A stretch of 64,000 bases of DNA from Polynucleobacter paneuropaeus. GTDB lineage: Bacteria; Pseudomonadota; Gammaproteobacteria; Burkholderiales; Burkholderiaceae. The stretch lies in NCBI RefSeq assembly GCF_003261235.1, contig NZ_CP030085.1, forward strand, positions 1,581,241 to 1,645,240. The letters run 5' to 3'. This document shows positions 1 to 8,713 of this stretch, piece by piece (within the stretch, counting starts at the first letter, position 1; each line of letters opens with the position of its first letter). Below the pieces are notes generated by a model that did no database searches, had not been told where the DNA came from, and saw nothing but the letters and a program-made list of their open reading frames with translations. A program made the position numbers and the translations under genes.

Positions 1-462
1 CGATCTGCAGGTCCAGCCACCAGCCCATGTTGCCCCTTCAGGCTTAGATAAATCAACGGGCTTGGGTATGTTTGTATCAGGATCATTGGTTGGCACTAAG
101 TGCAAAGTATTTTTCCCATCAGGAGCCACGCTGACTTGGTAGTCAATGGCAATCGCACCAGAGCGAGTGATTTCAATCTCTTTAACGCTTCTAGTTGGGT
201 TAAATGAGAATGAACCCTGCGTTGCCTCATCCATCGAGACAGTACCGCGACTTGCAAAAGCTTCTGTCACCGCCAGTTTCGCACTCGAGGCTAAATTCAT
301 ACCCTCAACGACGCGACTACGCGCAATATAGTCTTGATACTGCGGGACTGCTATCGCAACTAAGATACCGATGATGGCAACAACCACCATCACTTCAATT
401 AAGGTAAATCCTTTTTCTTGCTCTTGATCTAATTGCTCTTCTAATGGAACTATTTTTTGCAT
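1..462 (-). CDS. Type IV pilin (PilA-like), 3' end cut off by the window
   Basis: The frame is open from an ATG at 462 to the window edge, giving 154 codons with no stop seen. The prepilin signature is clear: a peptidase site (EKG then FTLIE) with Gly18 before the cut and Glu at mature position 5, followed by a hydrophobic helix (VMVVVAIIGILVAIAV) and the PQYQDYIARS continuation typical of type IVa pilins. AGGAG lies about 8 nt before the ATG and supports this start. The oddity is the leader: 18 residues rich in Glu/Gln/Asp, whereas type IVa leaders are usually about 6-10. A WTC near the edge could be the first Cys of a C-terminal disulfide loop. The product should be a structural or minor subunit of a pilus used in twitching, adhesion or DNA uptake. 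It lies downstream of terC, separated by a terminator. Confidence 0.9.
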   Translation of the reverse strand, partial: MQKIVPLEEQLDQEQEKGFTLIEVMVVVAIIGILVAIAVPQYQDYIARSRVVEGMNLASSAKLAVTEAFASRGTVSMDEATQGSFSFNPTRSVKEIEITRSGAIAIDYQVSVAPDGKNTLHLVPTNDPDTNIPKPVDLSKPEGATWAGGWTCRS

Positions 463-533
463 ATCAAACACTCCTGGGGTGAAAAGCAAGATCTTCTACT
501 CTACGCTGAGAAATTACCATCCTTGCTAAAGTC

Positions 534-564
534 AGAAAAGCCAGCATTTAGGGCTGGCTTTTCT
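534..564 (-). terminator. Rho-independent terminator after terC (near-symmetric)
   Basis: A perfect 12-bp inverted repeat (AGAAAAGCCAGC / GCTGGCTTTTCT) encloses a 7-nt loop. The A/T ends give U-rich tails in both directions. It lies between the terC stop and the pilin start, so it should end the sucCD-terC transcript and isolate the pilin gene. Confidence 0.8.
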
Positions 565-592
565 GAAAATGATGAGCGCTAGATGAAGGTCA

Positions 593-1300
593 CTAAGCCG
601 TGTTCTTACTCGCCTCTTTCTTCTTAAGATAATTCCCAAGAAGGATCACAATAGCGATACCAATCCCCTCAAAAATCATATGGGCATCTGCTATTGCAGC
701 TTGTAGCGAGTCTTTAATTGCGGGATCCTCAACGAACATTCCACCAGCAAGCAAGCCTAAGAGGCCAGCACCAACAGTAATGATGATCGGAAAACGATCC
801 ATGACTTTAAGTAACAAAGTACTACCAAAAATGATCAAAGGAATTGAAAGTCCTAATCCGACTATCAACAAAATGAGGCGAGTTTCTTCGGGGCCTTTTT
901 GGGCAGCAGCCGCTACAGCAATCACGTTATCCAAGCTCATCACTAAATCAGCAACTAAGATTGTCCGAATTGCAGCCCAAATATTTGAATGCCCATGTAG
1001 CTCGTCTTCCTCACCGCTATCAGCCAAAAGCTGAACACCGATATAGACCAACAGCACTGCGCCAATGATTTTTAAATATGGAAGTGCCAATAACTGGACA
1101 GCTGTGATAGTGAGAATCACGCGCAAAATAATTGCTGCGGCACTCCCCCAGAAGATCGCCCGCTTTTGTTGATTATGGGCAAGATTGCGAGAAGCCATTG
1201 CAATCACTACTGCGTTATCCCCAGATAGCAGAATATTTGCCACAACAATAGAAAGTAGAGCCGTCCAGAAAGGCGCTTCTGATAAAAATACAAAGTCCAT
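593..1300 (-). CDS. TerC-family integral membrane protein (probable metal exporter)
   Basis: This 235-residue protein has about seven hydrophobic segments. It carries the two TerC-family acidic motifs in membrane helices, SGDNAV near residues 26-31 and SLDNV near 122-126, arranged as an inverted duplication. Family members (YceF, YkoY, Alx, MeeY/MeeF) are linked to manganese export and metal loading of secreted proteins; the ion here is inferred. GGAGG sits just before the ATG at 1300. The gene follows sucD after 30 nt with no room for a yybP-ykoY manganese riboswitch, so it is probably read through from sucCD and ends at the hairpin at 534-564. Confidence 0.85.
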   Translation of the reverse strand: MDFVFLSEAPFWTALLSIVVANILLSGDNAVVIAMASRNLAHNQQKRAIFWGSAAAIILRVILTITAVQLLALPYLKIIGAVLLVYIGVQLLADSGEEDELHGHSNIWAAIRTILVADLVMSLDNVIAVAAAAQKGPEETRLILLIVGLGLSIPLIIFGSTLLLKVMDRFPIIITVGAGLLGLLAGGMFVEDPAIKDSLQAAIADAHMIFEGIGIAIVILLGNYLKKKEASKNTA

Positions 1301-1330
1301 AGTGCCTCCTACATTATTTTTATTTACGCA

Positions 1331-2224
1331 CTACAGCATTGCTTTTAATAAAGCTGCCATCTCAGATGGATTCTTAGTAACCTTAAAGCCGCACTCTTCC
1401 ATCACTGCTAATTTGGCATCTGCCGTATCGGCTCCACCAGAAATCAAAGCACCTGCGTGGCCCATTCGTTTTCCGGGAGGCGCTGTTACACCAGCAATGA
1501 AGCCGACAACTGGCTTTTTCATATGATCTTTACACCAACGCGCTGCTTCCGCTTCGTCTGGCCCGCCAATCTCACCAATCATAATCACTGCATCAGTATC
1601 TGGATCGTCGTTAAACATTCTCATGATGTCGATATGTTTTAGGCCATTGATTGGATCGCCACCAATACCAACCGCCGTGGATTGACCTAAGCCAATCGCT
1701 GTGAGCTGACCCACTGCTTCATAGGTCAAGGTTCCAGAGCGACTTACAACACCAATACGGCCTTTTTTATGAATGTGTCCTGGCATGATGCCGATCTTGA
1801 TTTCATCGGGAGTGATGATGCCAGGGCAGTTAGGTCCAAGTAATAAGGTCTTCTTACCGCCAGCCGCCTCTTTAGCCTTCATCTTATTGCGAACTTCCAA
1901 CATATCCCTAACCGGAATACCTTCAGTAATACAGATCACAAAATCGAGGTCTGCCTCAACCGCCTCCCAAATCGCTGCTGCTGCACCTGGGGGAGGTACA
2001 TAAATGACAGAGGTCGTAGCGCCTGTTTGCTGAGCCGCTTCTTTGACTGTTCCAAAAATCGGAATATTGAAAATCGACTCGCCTGCTTTTTTAGGATTTA
2101 CACCAGCTACAAAACAGTTTTTACCGTTAGCGTATTCCTGACATTTTTCTGTATGAAATTGACCGGTCTTGCCAGTAATTCCTTGTGTAATAACTTTAGT
2201 ATTTTTATTAACTAATATAGACAT
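1331..2224 (-). CDS. sucD: Succinyl-CoA synthetase alpha subunit
   Basis: The protein has 297 residues, the usual length. With SucC it converts succinyl-CoA, NDP and phosphate to succinate and NTP in the TCA cycle. The N-terminal CoA-binding Rossmann region includes TQGITGKTGQFH (about 13-24). The active-site phosphohistidine is His256 in GHAGAL. PNCPGII (about 131-137) is also conserved. The gene starts 15 nt after the sucC stop, consistent with one transcript. Assignment is secure. Confidence 0.97.
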   Translation of the reverse strand: MSILVNKNTKVITQGITGKTGQFHTEKCQEYANGKNCFVAGVNPKKAGESIFNIPIFGTVKEAAQQTGATTSVIYVPPPGAAAAIWEAVEADLDFVICITEGIPVRDMLEVRNKMKAKEAAGGKKTLLLGPNCPGIITPDEIKIGIMPGHIHKKGRIGVVSRSGTLTYEAVGQLTAIGLGQSTAVGIGGDPINGLKHIDIMRMFNDDPDTDAVIMIGEIGGPDEAEAARWCKDHMKKPVVGFIAGVTAPPGKRMGHAGALISGGADTADAKLAVMEECGFKVTKNPSEMAALLKAML

Positions 2225-2239
2225 TTCAGAATTCCCTGA

Positions 2240-3409
2240 TTATTTGTTTTTAGCCACAGCGGCAACAACTTTAGTTGCAGCTTCAGCCATAGAGTCAGCG
2301 CTGATGATTGGCAAACCTGAGTCAGCCAGAATCTTCTTGCCCAAATCTTCATTAGTACCCTTCATGCGCACTACTAAAGGTACTGTCAGGTTAACTGCCT
2401 TACAGGCTGTTACTACGCCCTCAGCAATCACGTCACAGCGCATAATGCCACCGAAAATATTGACCAAGATTGCTTGAACATGTTTGTTCTTCAACATGAT
2501 CTTAAAAGCTTCGGTTACTTTCTCGGCCGTAGCACCACCGCCAACATCCAAGAAGTTAGCAGGCTCGCCTCCGAATAACTTAATCGTATCCATAGTTGCC
2601 ATTGCCAGACCAGCGCCATTAACTAAGCAGCCAATGTTGCCATCCAAAGAAATGTAGGCTAGGTCAAACTTTGAAGCCTCAATCTCAGCAGCATCTTCCT
2701 CATCGATATCGCGGTATGCAACGATTTCTGGATGACGATATAAGGCATTAGGATCGAAGTTGAATTTAGCATCCAAAGCTTTAATCTTGCCGTTGCCTTC
2801 CAAAATCAATGGATTGATTTCCACCAAGGAGGCGTCGGTATCCCAGTAAGTTTTGTAGAGATTCTTAAAGACATCACGCGCCATCGGAACCGAGGCATCA
2901 GGAATACCAATTCCCTTAGCTACCGTGTCGCACTGAGCATCAGTTAAGCCAACCAATGGATCAACAAATACCTTAATAATTTTTTCAGGATGGGTTGCAG
3001 CAACCTCTTCAATATCCATGCCGCCTTCGCTCGATGCCATGATCACATTCTTTTGTGTGCCACGGTCAGTCACGATGCTGAAGTAATACTCTTTCTTAAT
3101 ATCTGCACCATCTTCAATCAAGAGACGATTTACCTTCTGACCCTCTGGGCCAGTTTGATGTGTCTTTAATTGCATGCCCAAAATCTCTGAGCTGTATTTT
3201 TTCACTTCATCCATGCTCTTGGCTAGCTTGACGCCACCACCCTTGCCACGACCACCCGCATGAATTTGAGCCTTCACTACCCAAACTGGTCCACCCAATT
3301 TTTGAGCTGCTGCCATAGCCTCATCAACACTAAATGCAGGGATGCCATTAGGTACTGGCACATTAAATTGGCGCAAAAGTTCTTTGCCTTGGTACTCGTG
3401 AATTTTCAT
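2240..3409 (-). CDS. sucC: Succinyl-CoA synthetase beta subunit (ADP-forming type)
   Basis: This 389-residue ATP-grasp protein begins MKIHEYQGKELLR, the conserved start of the family. The nucleotide-binding loop GGRGKGGG spans residues 52-59, with Lys46 as the expected ATP contact. The C-terminal ligase domain carries NIFGGIMRCD. GGAGTCATT precedes the ATG, a good ribosome site. It is first in a sucC-sucD-terC run, with 187 nt of non-coding DNA to the recX stop in which I found no convincing consensus promoter. Confidence 0.97.
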   Translation of the reverse strand: MKIHEYQGKELLRQFNVPVPNGIPAFSVDEAMAAAQKLGGPVWVVKAQIHAGGRGKGGGVKLAKSMDEVKKYSSEILGMQLKTHQTGPEGQKVNRLLIEDGADIKKEYYFSIVTDRGTQKNVIMASSEGGMDIEEVAATHPEKIIKVFVDPLVGLTDAQCDTVAKGIGIPDASVPMARDVFKNLYKTYWDTDASLVEINPLILEGNGKIKALDAKFNFDPNALYRHPEIVAYRDIDEEDAAEIEASKFDLAYISLDGNIGCLVNGAGLAMATMDTIKLFGGEPANFLDVGGGATAEKVTEAFKIMLKNKHVQAILVNIFGGIMRCDVIAEGVVTACKAVNLTVPLVVRMKGTNEDLGKKILADSGLPIISADSMAEAATKVVAAVAKNK

Positions 3410-3596
3410 AATGACTCCGGAAGCGGTATCTTTTGATGCAAGTGGTATGGATTAGTAAGGCCAACTTCACCCTCTAGTCAGAGATTTTCACCCATGCTTA
3501 TGACAAGCAAATTGAATAAATCTGTCAGGTTTTATCGACCTCTCAAGTCTATCATGCTGCAACGCCGCAACTGACTCTAATCTATCCGTAATTGCC

Positions 3597-4124
3597 CTAG
3601 TCTTGGGGTCGGCCGCCAACAATCTTACTTACAACGTCAGCACTAAAGCCCTTGGAAGCCAGAAAGCGATACTGCCTAGCACGCTCTTTTTGATCATGAG
3701 CCAGAACTCCAAACTTTCTCTGCCAGAGCTCTTGGGCCCGCTCTCGCTCAGTTTCCCTTAAGCCCTGTAATAGGCCTGCAGTTTTTACACCGTCTACTCC
3801 TGCTTTGAGGAGTTCATCTTGAATTTTGCGGGCCCCATAGCGCTCGCTACGACGCCTCACTAGGGCTTCAGCAAAGCGCTCATCAGAGAGCCAACCGCAT
3901 GCCTCAAAATCATCGAGAACCGCCTCTATCTGTTTAGATATTTCAGTTACGTCCAGTTTGGGCTCAGCATCATTTGCCAATGGATCTTTTTTCATCGATC
4001 GGGCCATCGACTCTTCCAGCTTACTGGCCAAGCCCTTACGACTATATTCTCTAGAAGATAAAAGGCGCAAAGCCCGAGCTTTTAGACTCGGGCCTTGTTT
4101 GGCTTTACTACTTAATTCAGACAT
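3597..4124 (-). CDS. recX: Regulatory protein RecX
   Basis: The protein has 175 residues and is mostly helical three-residue-bundle repeats, including RALRLLSSREYSRKGL and a central GWLSDERFAEALVRRR segment that marks the family. RecX binds RecA filaments and limits their extension and ATPase activity. It starts 4 nt after the recA stop, so it is co-transcribed and shares the SOS operator upstream of recA. The hydrophilic stretch at residues 44-58, between the first and second repeats, is somewhat longer than in short RecX proteins. Confidence 0.93.
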   Translation of the reverse strand: MSELSSKAKQGPSLKARALRLLSSREYSRKGLASKLEESMARSMKKDPLANDAEPKLDVTEISKQIEAVLDDFEACGWLSDERFAEALVRRRSERYGARKIQDELLKAGVDGVKTAGLLQGLRETERERAQELWQRKFGVLAHDQKERARQYRFLASKGFSADVVSKIVGGRPQD

Positions 4125-4128
4125 CGAA

Positions 4129-5220
4129 TTATTCGACTTCCTCTTCTTCGCCTATCACATCTGCTACCACTGCTGTACCGGCTTTGACACCTAACTTCTC
4201 ACGTATTTTGCCTTCAATGTCTTTAGCAATTTCTGGATTCTCTTTCAAGAAATCGCGGACATTGTCTTTGCCTTGACCAATGCGCTCACCGTTGTAGCTA
4301 TACCAGGATCCAGATTTTTCAACGAGATCTGCTTCTACACCCATGTCGATAATCTCACCTTCTCTAGAAATACCAGCGCCATACATGATGTCGAAAATAG
4401 CTTCGCGGAATGGGGGTGAAACCTTATTCTTAACCACCTTGACGCGGGTTTCGTTACCAACAACTTCGTCGCCCTTTTTGATGCTGCCGATACGGCGAAT
4501 ATCTAAACGCATCGATGCATAGAACTTCAGTGCGTTACCGCCAGTAGTAGTTTCTGGGGAACCAAACATAACACCAATCTTCATACGAATTTGGTTAATG
4601 AAAATGACTGTTGTATTAGTACGCTTAATAGCGCCTGTTAATTTGCGTAATGCTTGACTCATCAAACGCGCTTGTAAACCTGGCAAGGAATCGCCCATAT
4701 CGCCTTCAATCTCTGCTCTTGGTACTAGGGCCGCAACAGAGTCAATGACGATGAGATCAATTGAACCTGAGCGTACCAATGCGTCAGCGATTTCTAACGC
4801 TTGTTCACCAGTATCAGGCTGCGAGATCAAGAGATTGTTTACGTCAACACCTAAACGTGATGCGTATTGCACATCAAGCGCATGCTCCGCATCGATGAAG
4901 GCGCAGGTTCCACCCAACTTTTGCATTTCTGCAATCGCATGCAAGGTCAAAGTTGTTTTGCCGGAGGATTCTGGACCGTAGATCTCAATGACACGGCCGC
5001 GTGCTAGACCACCAACTCCGAGCGCAATGTCTAGGCCCAGTGAACCGCTAGATACCACCTGAATATCTTGGCTAATTTCAGCATCGCCCAATCGCATGAT
5101 GGAGCCTTTGCCGAACTGCTTTTCAATTTGCGCTAAGGCTGCTGATAGCGCCTTTTGCTTGTCTCCGCTCATCCCTTCAAACTCTGAAGAGGCTGATTTT
5201 TTCTTATCATCCAAGGCCAT
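4129..5220 (-). CDS. recA: Recombinase RecA
   Basis: The protein has 363 residues and is full length. Walker A is GPESSGKT at residues 82-89, and LIVIDSVAAL forms the Walker B region. The L1/L2 DNA-binding region and the acidic C-terminal tail (GEEEEVE) are present. RecA forms filaments on single-stranded DNA, drives homologous recombination and triggers LexA self-cleavage. AAGGAA precedes the ATG. A LexA box overlapping a promoter lies about 70-90 bp upstream (5291-5320), so SOS autoregulation is visible in the sequence. recX follows. Confidence 0.99.
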   Translation of the reverse strand: MALDDKKKSASSEFEGMSGDKQKALSAALAQIEKQFGKGSIMRLGDAEISQDIQVVSSGSLGLDIALGVGGLARGRVIEIYGPESSGKTTLTLHAIAEMQKLGGTCAFIDAEHALDVQYASRLGVDVNNLLISQPDTGEQALEIADALVRSGSIDLIVIDSVAALVPRAEIEGDMGDSLPGLQARLMSQALRKLTGAIKRTNTTVIFINQIRMKIGVMFGSPETTTGGNALKFYASMRLDIRRIGSIKKGDEVVGNETRVKVVKNKVSPPFREAIFDIMYGAGISREGEIIDMGVEADLVEKSGSWYSYNGERIGQGKDNVRDFLKENPEIAKDIEGKIREKLGVKAGTAVVADVIGEEEEVE

Positions 5221-5290
5221 TTCGATTCCTTTTTCGCTATGTTTAGGGCTATTTCCCGTAGATTTACTGGCTACTTAACAACTTAGAAGT

Positions 5291-5320
5291 TACTGTATAT
5301 AAAAACAGTAGTTCTTGCAA
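5291..5320 (-). promoter_or_regulatory. recA promoter with overlapping LexA (SOS) box
   Basis: The 20-bp element at 5291-5310 reads TACTGT-N8-ACAGTA, a perfect match to the CTGT-N8-ACAG core of the Escherichia coli-type LexA operator. On the minus strand a -35 TTGCAA (5320-5315) and a -10 TACAGT (5297-5292) are spaced by 17 bp, so the operator covers the -10 region. LexA bound here would block polymerase. LexA itself is not in the window. Confidence 0.88.
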
Positions 5321-5338
5321 GCCCTCACCCCAAGGAAT

Positions 5339-5872
5339 TTACAGATTTTTCTCTAAGGCCCTGTCGCTTGTTGTTTTATTCCAATAGAAAAAGAGGGGGA
5401 TCGCAATAGCCCAAACCACAGCAATCAGCACAATACCTGGCCATTTACTTCCCATACCCCAATTTCCAGCCCCTAGCTTCATTCCCGCCTCATACGACAA
5501 GGGTCCAGCGATAGCGCCCAAGACCATTCCCAAAATGGGTTTTCCCTTTAGCCAATATAAAGATCCGTTAATCGTGCTGGCCACCAGTACCCAAAGGGCC
5601 CACATCCAGGCGGGTGACAAGTATTGGCTAGGCCAGACATCATTAAAGCCTAAAAAGCCCATATTCATAATAAGTGAGTCAGCACTTACTCCGTATATAA
5701 GGGCCTTGAATAATAGAATACCCTCTGCCCTTTTATCCTCGGATTGCCATACATGGAATAAGACATAGAGGAGCGTCCCCAGAACTGCCCAGAATGCTTG
5801 TCCATTTGCGGCGCCCAAGACGCAAGCAAACCAACCCATCTGAAAGAAAATAAAGTTCCAAACTTTAGCCAT
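5339..5872 (-). CDS. DUF2878 family membrane protein, function unknown
   Basis: This 177-residue protein has four to six hydrophobic segments and a basic C-terminus. The sequence style (WNFIFFQMGWFACVLGAANG start, GVSADSLIMNMGF in the second third) fits the DUF2878 family of small inner-membrane proteins found in many Gram-negatives. I know of no assigned function. It sits alone between the recA promoter region and tRNA-Met, on the minus strand, and starts 57 nt downstream of the tRNA 3' end, beyond a terminator, so it needs its own promoter. Confidence 0.75.
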   Translation of the reverse strand: MAKVWNFIFFQMGWFACVLGAANGQAFWAVLGTLLYVLFHVWQSEDKRAEGILLFKALIYGVSADSLIMNMGFLGFNDVWPSQYLSPAWMWALWVLVASTINGSLYWLKGKPILGMVLGAIAGPLSYEAGMKLGAGNWGMGSKWPGIVLIAVVWAIAIPLFFYWNKTTSDRALEKNL

Positions 5873-5894
5873 TATTCATTAAACCCTAGATATG

Positions 5895-5924
5895 AAAAAG
5901 GCCACTGCGAAACGCAATGGCCTT
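5895..5924 (-). terminator. Terminator after tRNA-Met
   Basis: Read on the minus strand, AAGGCCA-T-TGCG, loop TTT, CGCA-G-TGGCCTT forms a long stem with one mismatch, followed by a run of T. It begins six bases after the tRNA CCA end and should terminate the tRNA transcript before the DUF2878 gene. Confidence 0.75.
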
Positions 5925-5929
5925 CAATT

Positions 5930-6006
5930 TGGTGGCGAATCAGGGATTTGAACCCCGGACCTGCGGATTATGATTCCGTCGCTCTAACCAGCTGAGCTAA
6001 TTCGCC
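5930..6006 (-). tRNA. tRNA-Met (anticodon CAT, elongator type)
   Basis: The 77-nt cloverleaf includes an encoded CCA. The acceptor arm is GGCGAAT/ATTCGCC, the D-stem GCTC/GAGC, the anticodon loop ATCATAA (anticodon CAT) and the T-stem CGGGG/CCCTG with one G-T pair. The top pair of the anticodon stem is an A-C mismatch. A CAT anticodon could also mean lysidine-modified tRNA-Ile2. The acceptor has G4-C69 and A5-T68 rather than the C4-G69/C5-G68 pairs I associate with Ile2, and it lacks initiator features, so elongator Met is preferred. Confidence 0.9.
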
Positions 6007-6037
6007 GAAGGTGTGATTATAAGGTCAAAAAGAACTC

Positions 6038-6655
6038 TTAGCGAGGTCTCAATAACTCAAAGAGCTGTTCTTGCCCAATTGTGAAGTAATCACCCCGGCC
6101 GCCGGCTCTGAGGATATGGCCTGCTTTAGCAGTGTCGTAGATACCATCTTTTAATAAAGACTGATCGATATGAATCTTGACTACCTCACCTAAAACCAAC
6201 CAAGTCTCCACCTTTTCTCCGGAGACCCCTTTAAGTTGAATGATCTCGGTACATTTGCATTCAAATGCAACTTTAGCCTTTGCTACTCTTGGAGGAGTTA
6301 CTAATTTGGATGAAGCCTTCTCAAGATTGACAGCATCAAACTCACTTGTTTCAGGGGGGTAAGCAGCGGAAGATTGGTTCATCACCTCAGCCAAATCTTG
6401 AGTAACTAAATTCCAAACAAACTCACCCGTCTCTTCAATGTTTCTGACGGTATCTTTGTAACCCACGCTAGAAAAACCAATGATGGGTGGGACATAGTTA
6501 AACGCATTAAAGAAACTATAAGGGGCAAGATTGGCTATACCCGCCTTACTTTGCGTTGAAATCCATCCGATCGGTCTGGGCCCAACAATCGCACCAAATG
6601 GATCATGGGGTAAGCCATGTCCATTCTTGGGTTCATAGGAATACATCTGGACCAT
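6038..6655 (-). CDS. Flavin reductase family protein (FMN-binding split barrel)
   Basis: This 205-residue protein carries the family signatures GPRPIGWIST (25-34) and NLAPYSFFN (42-50), which line the FMN site. Members are FMN-binding reductases or oxidoreductases (DIM6/NTAB group). The substrate cannot be read from sequence. The ATG at 6655 lies 5 nt after the stop of the upstream choloylglycine-hydrolase-like gene, so the two are probably co-transcribed; a second ATG three codons in is a possible start. tRNA-Met lies downstream on the same strand. Confidence 0.85.
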   Translation of the reverse strand: MVQMYSYEPKNGHGLPHDPFGAIVGPRPIGWISTQSKAGIANLAPYSFFNAFNYVPPIIGFSSVGYKDTVRNIEETGEFVWNLVTQDLAEVMNQSSAAYPPETSEFDAVNLEKASSKLVTPPRVAKAKVAFECKCTEIIQLKGVSGEKVETWLVLGEVVKIHIDQSLLKDGIYDTAKAGHILRAGGRGDYFTIGQEQLFELLRPR

Positions 6656-6660
6656 GCGTT

Positions 6661-7758
6661 TTAATTAATTGAGATATAGCGCTGAGGTTTATTCAGATCG
6701 TAATACTTCACATCTTTAGCATTGAAATCTATTTTCTTCATATCAAATGACTGCACGTTTGTAGTCTCAAACATTTTGACGTAGTACATCATGTTTTTAT
6801 TATCAGCTACAACAGTCCACTCGGTAATCTCAATTCCACCAGCGCCACCGCCGTAAGCATTGGATGCTGGCAAACTAATCGCACCAGGTGGAATATCAAA
6901 GCTTCCCAAGATATGCCAAGCAGTATGGGTTTGCTGGTCAGTGCTCACATTCGTTGGTGCAGACTTTGATAGAAAGAGTGCACGAATAAAGCGGCTTGGA
7001 CTCAGGTAATCACCGGGTAAGCCATGCAAACCGCTACCTGAACTAGGGGGAACATATGTCGCCCCATTAATCACCATCGGATCTTTTTCAACAGGCGTTA
7101 AGTTGGCGTAGCTGCCAATATTATTGAGCTGATCTCTGAAAGCGGGATCATTGGTCATCACGGTCACTGGATTATCCGTAATCACTAACTCGCCCTTAAG
7201 GTACTCAATCACAATACTTTTACCTGTCGCATCATGCAAGGTCATGCGTACGGGCGCTGATTGATTATGAAATGCGGGAATGATCGAGCGGTTCACCTTG
7301 ATCTTCTCAAAGCCAAGCTTCACTTCGCCTACAGTCGCAAAATTGGTTAAGGCATACATCAGTATTTGCACAGAGGCGATGCTATTAGCAGAATCTGCAG
7401 GGCTTACCTTTTGATACTCGGCAGTATTGGGCGCATTGAGTAACCCCCCTACCAAACCTTTTTCATTCATGCCATCAACCAGGACTGGCAAGCCTAAGCC
7501 ATTCATACCTACAGCAGCATACTTAGTGGTCCAGTTCAAGCCAGTGCCGGGTTTGCTGTCTACGCCAACACCTTGCGCTTGAAAATTCCGAGGAATCACT
7601 GTGAGCTGGGATTTGAGAGGTAAGCCGAATTCCATCGTACGGCCATACACAAAACCACCATCATTACCCTTTAATAAAAAACTGGTGCAGGCATTACCTG
7701 CCAACGGGCCTAGTGCAAAAGTTCCTGCTAGCGCTATGGTGAATATTTTCTTAATCAT
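6661..7758 (-). CDS. Exported linear amide C-N hydrolase (choloylglycine hydrolase / penicillin V acylase family)
   Basis: This 365-residue Ntn hydrolase has a signal peptide (MIKKIFTIALAGTFALGPLAGNA). Cleavage after Ala23 would expose Cys24 as the N-terminal nucleophile, as the mechanism requires. Further family residues are Arg40 in GRTMEF, the MTNDP Asn, and an Arg in PSRFIRALFL. Gram-negative members of this family can hydrolyse acyl-homoserine lactones or penicillin V in the periplasm; the substrate here is unknown. The gene is divergent from the MOSC gene across 267 nt and precedes a flavin reductase gene. Confidence 0.88.
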   Translation of the reverse strand: MIKKIFTIALAGTFALGPLAGNACTSFLLKGNDGGFVYGRTMEFGLPLKSQLTVIPRNFQAQGVGVDSKPGTGLNWTTKYAAVGMNGLGLPVLVDGMNEKGLVGGLLNAPNTAEYQKVSPADSANSIASVQILMYALTNFATVGEVKLGFEKIKVNRSIIPAFHNQSAPVRMTLHDATGKSIVIEYLKGELVITDNPVTVMTNDPAFRDQLNNIGSYANLTPVEKDPMVINGATYVPPSSGSGLHGLPGDYLSPSRFIRALFLSKSAPTNVSTDQQTHTAWHILGSFDIPPGAISLPASNAYGGGAGGIEITEWTVVADNKNMMYYVKMFETTNVQSFDMKKIDFNAKDVKYYDLNKPQRYISIN

Positions 7759-8025
7759 TTAAATACCTTGCTGAATAAATGGGTGAGTTAACAAATCAAT
7801 ACTAACCACACTTTATGACTACCCCTATTGGGATAAGCCATTAGCAGAAGCCATCAAATTGGGGTATCTTTATAGATCCTTAACAAAAGGCAAAAGCCAG
7901 CATTGCTGGATCGTCTAGAAGCGAATTAGCAAAGTAGATGCTGACGCGGTAAAGCAATGGCAGCACGTATTCATAAAAGTAACTCATAGCTCCTATTTTA
8001 AAGCCCATCTGAAGGTAAGCTCAAT

Positions 8026-8655
8026 ATGACTCATGCCCGCTCCGGAAAACTCCTGTCCATCTCTATTGGAAAAGTAGGTCGACTATTTACTCAAAATGCT
8101 AACGAGCCATCCAAAGTGATGTCTGCCATTCATAAGCAATCGATTAGCAATCTGGATAATCCTCTGTCAGTAGAAATTACAGGGCTAGGTGTTCAGGGCG
8201 ACGAGCAAGCTGACCTTGCAGTGCACGGCGGGATTGATATGGCCATCTATGCCTACCCTGCTGAACATTACGCTTTTTGGAATGAACTCCTCACCCGAGA
8301 AACAAAACAGCCCGTCAATTTGGCGCCAGGATCCCTTGGAGAAAACTTCACTATCGAAGGCTTGCTCGAGACTAATGTGTATGTCGGTGACATTCTCATC
8401 ATTGGCGATCTTGAGTTCACCGTAGTCAAACTGCGTGAGCCCTGCTTTAAGTTCAACGCCAAAATGGGTTACAAAGGCGCTGTTAAAGCCATGATCCAAT
8501 CCGGATTTTGCGGCTGGTATCTCAGAGTTAATCGAGTCGGATCACTTGCTGCTGGATCTAGCATTGAACTTATACCCGGTAGTCGTCAAACGTCTATCGC
8601 CGACCAAAATGCGGGATTACTCAAGCGCAGTAAACAAGCCGATTTGTGGGAATAA
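8026..8655 (+). CDS. MOSC domain protein (YiiM-like)
   Basis: This 209-residue stand-alone MOSC protein has the conserved GVQGDEQADLAVHGG block (about 55-69), PGSLGENF (101-108) and the invariant cysteine at 140 in REPCFKF, which is thought to bind the molybdenum or sulfur ligand. E. coli YiiM, with YcbX, protects against N-hydroxylated bases such as 6-hydroxylaminopurine. An AAGG lies before the ATG. The gene stands alone and ends at a hairpin shared with the convergent MFS gene. Confidence 0.88.
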   Translation: MTHARSGKLLSISIGKVGRLFTQNANEPSKVMSAIHKQSISNLDNPLSVEITGLGVQGDEQADLAVHGGIDMAIYAYPAEHYAFWNELLTRETKQPVNLAPGSLGENFTIEGLLETNVYVGDILIIGDLEFTVVKLREPCFKFNAKMGYKGAVKAMIQSGFCGWYLRVNRVGSLAAGSSIELIPGSRQTSIADQNAGLLKRSKQADLWE

Positions 8656-8680
8656 AAAACCCGACCATGAGGTCGGGTTC
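8654..8680 (-). terminator. Bidirectional terminator between MOSC and MFS genes
   Basis: AACCCGACC, loop ATGA, GGTCGGGTT forms a perfect 9-bp stem (8658-8679). The minus-strand side is followed by a run of T, so it should stop the MFS transcript strongly. The plus-strand tail (TTCTTATT) is weaker but could serve the MOSC gene. Confidence 0.88.
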
Positions 8681-8713
8681 TTATTAAAGCTCAGTAACTC
8701 TTTATTCAACTAC

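Noticed and set aside
1301..1330. yybP-ykoY manganese riboswitch before terC
   Set aside because: The gap to sucD is only 30 nt, too short for the element.
7861..8025. Possible coding relic upstream of the MOSC gene
   Set aside because: One plus frame is open after a stop and reads like ordinary protein, but it has no start, is interrupted and matches no family I recognise. I see nothing else firm in the 267-nt gap.
8185..8499. Long open frame antisense to the MOSC gene
   Set aside because: It is a shadow of a well-recognised gene and shows no domain or ribosome site.
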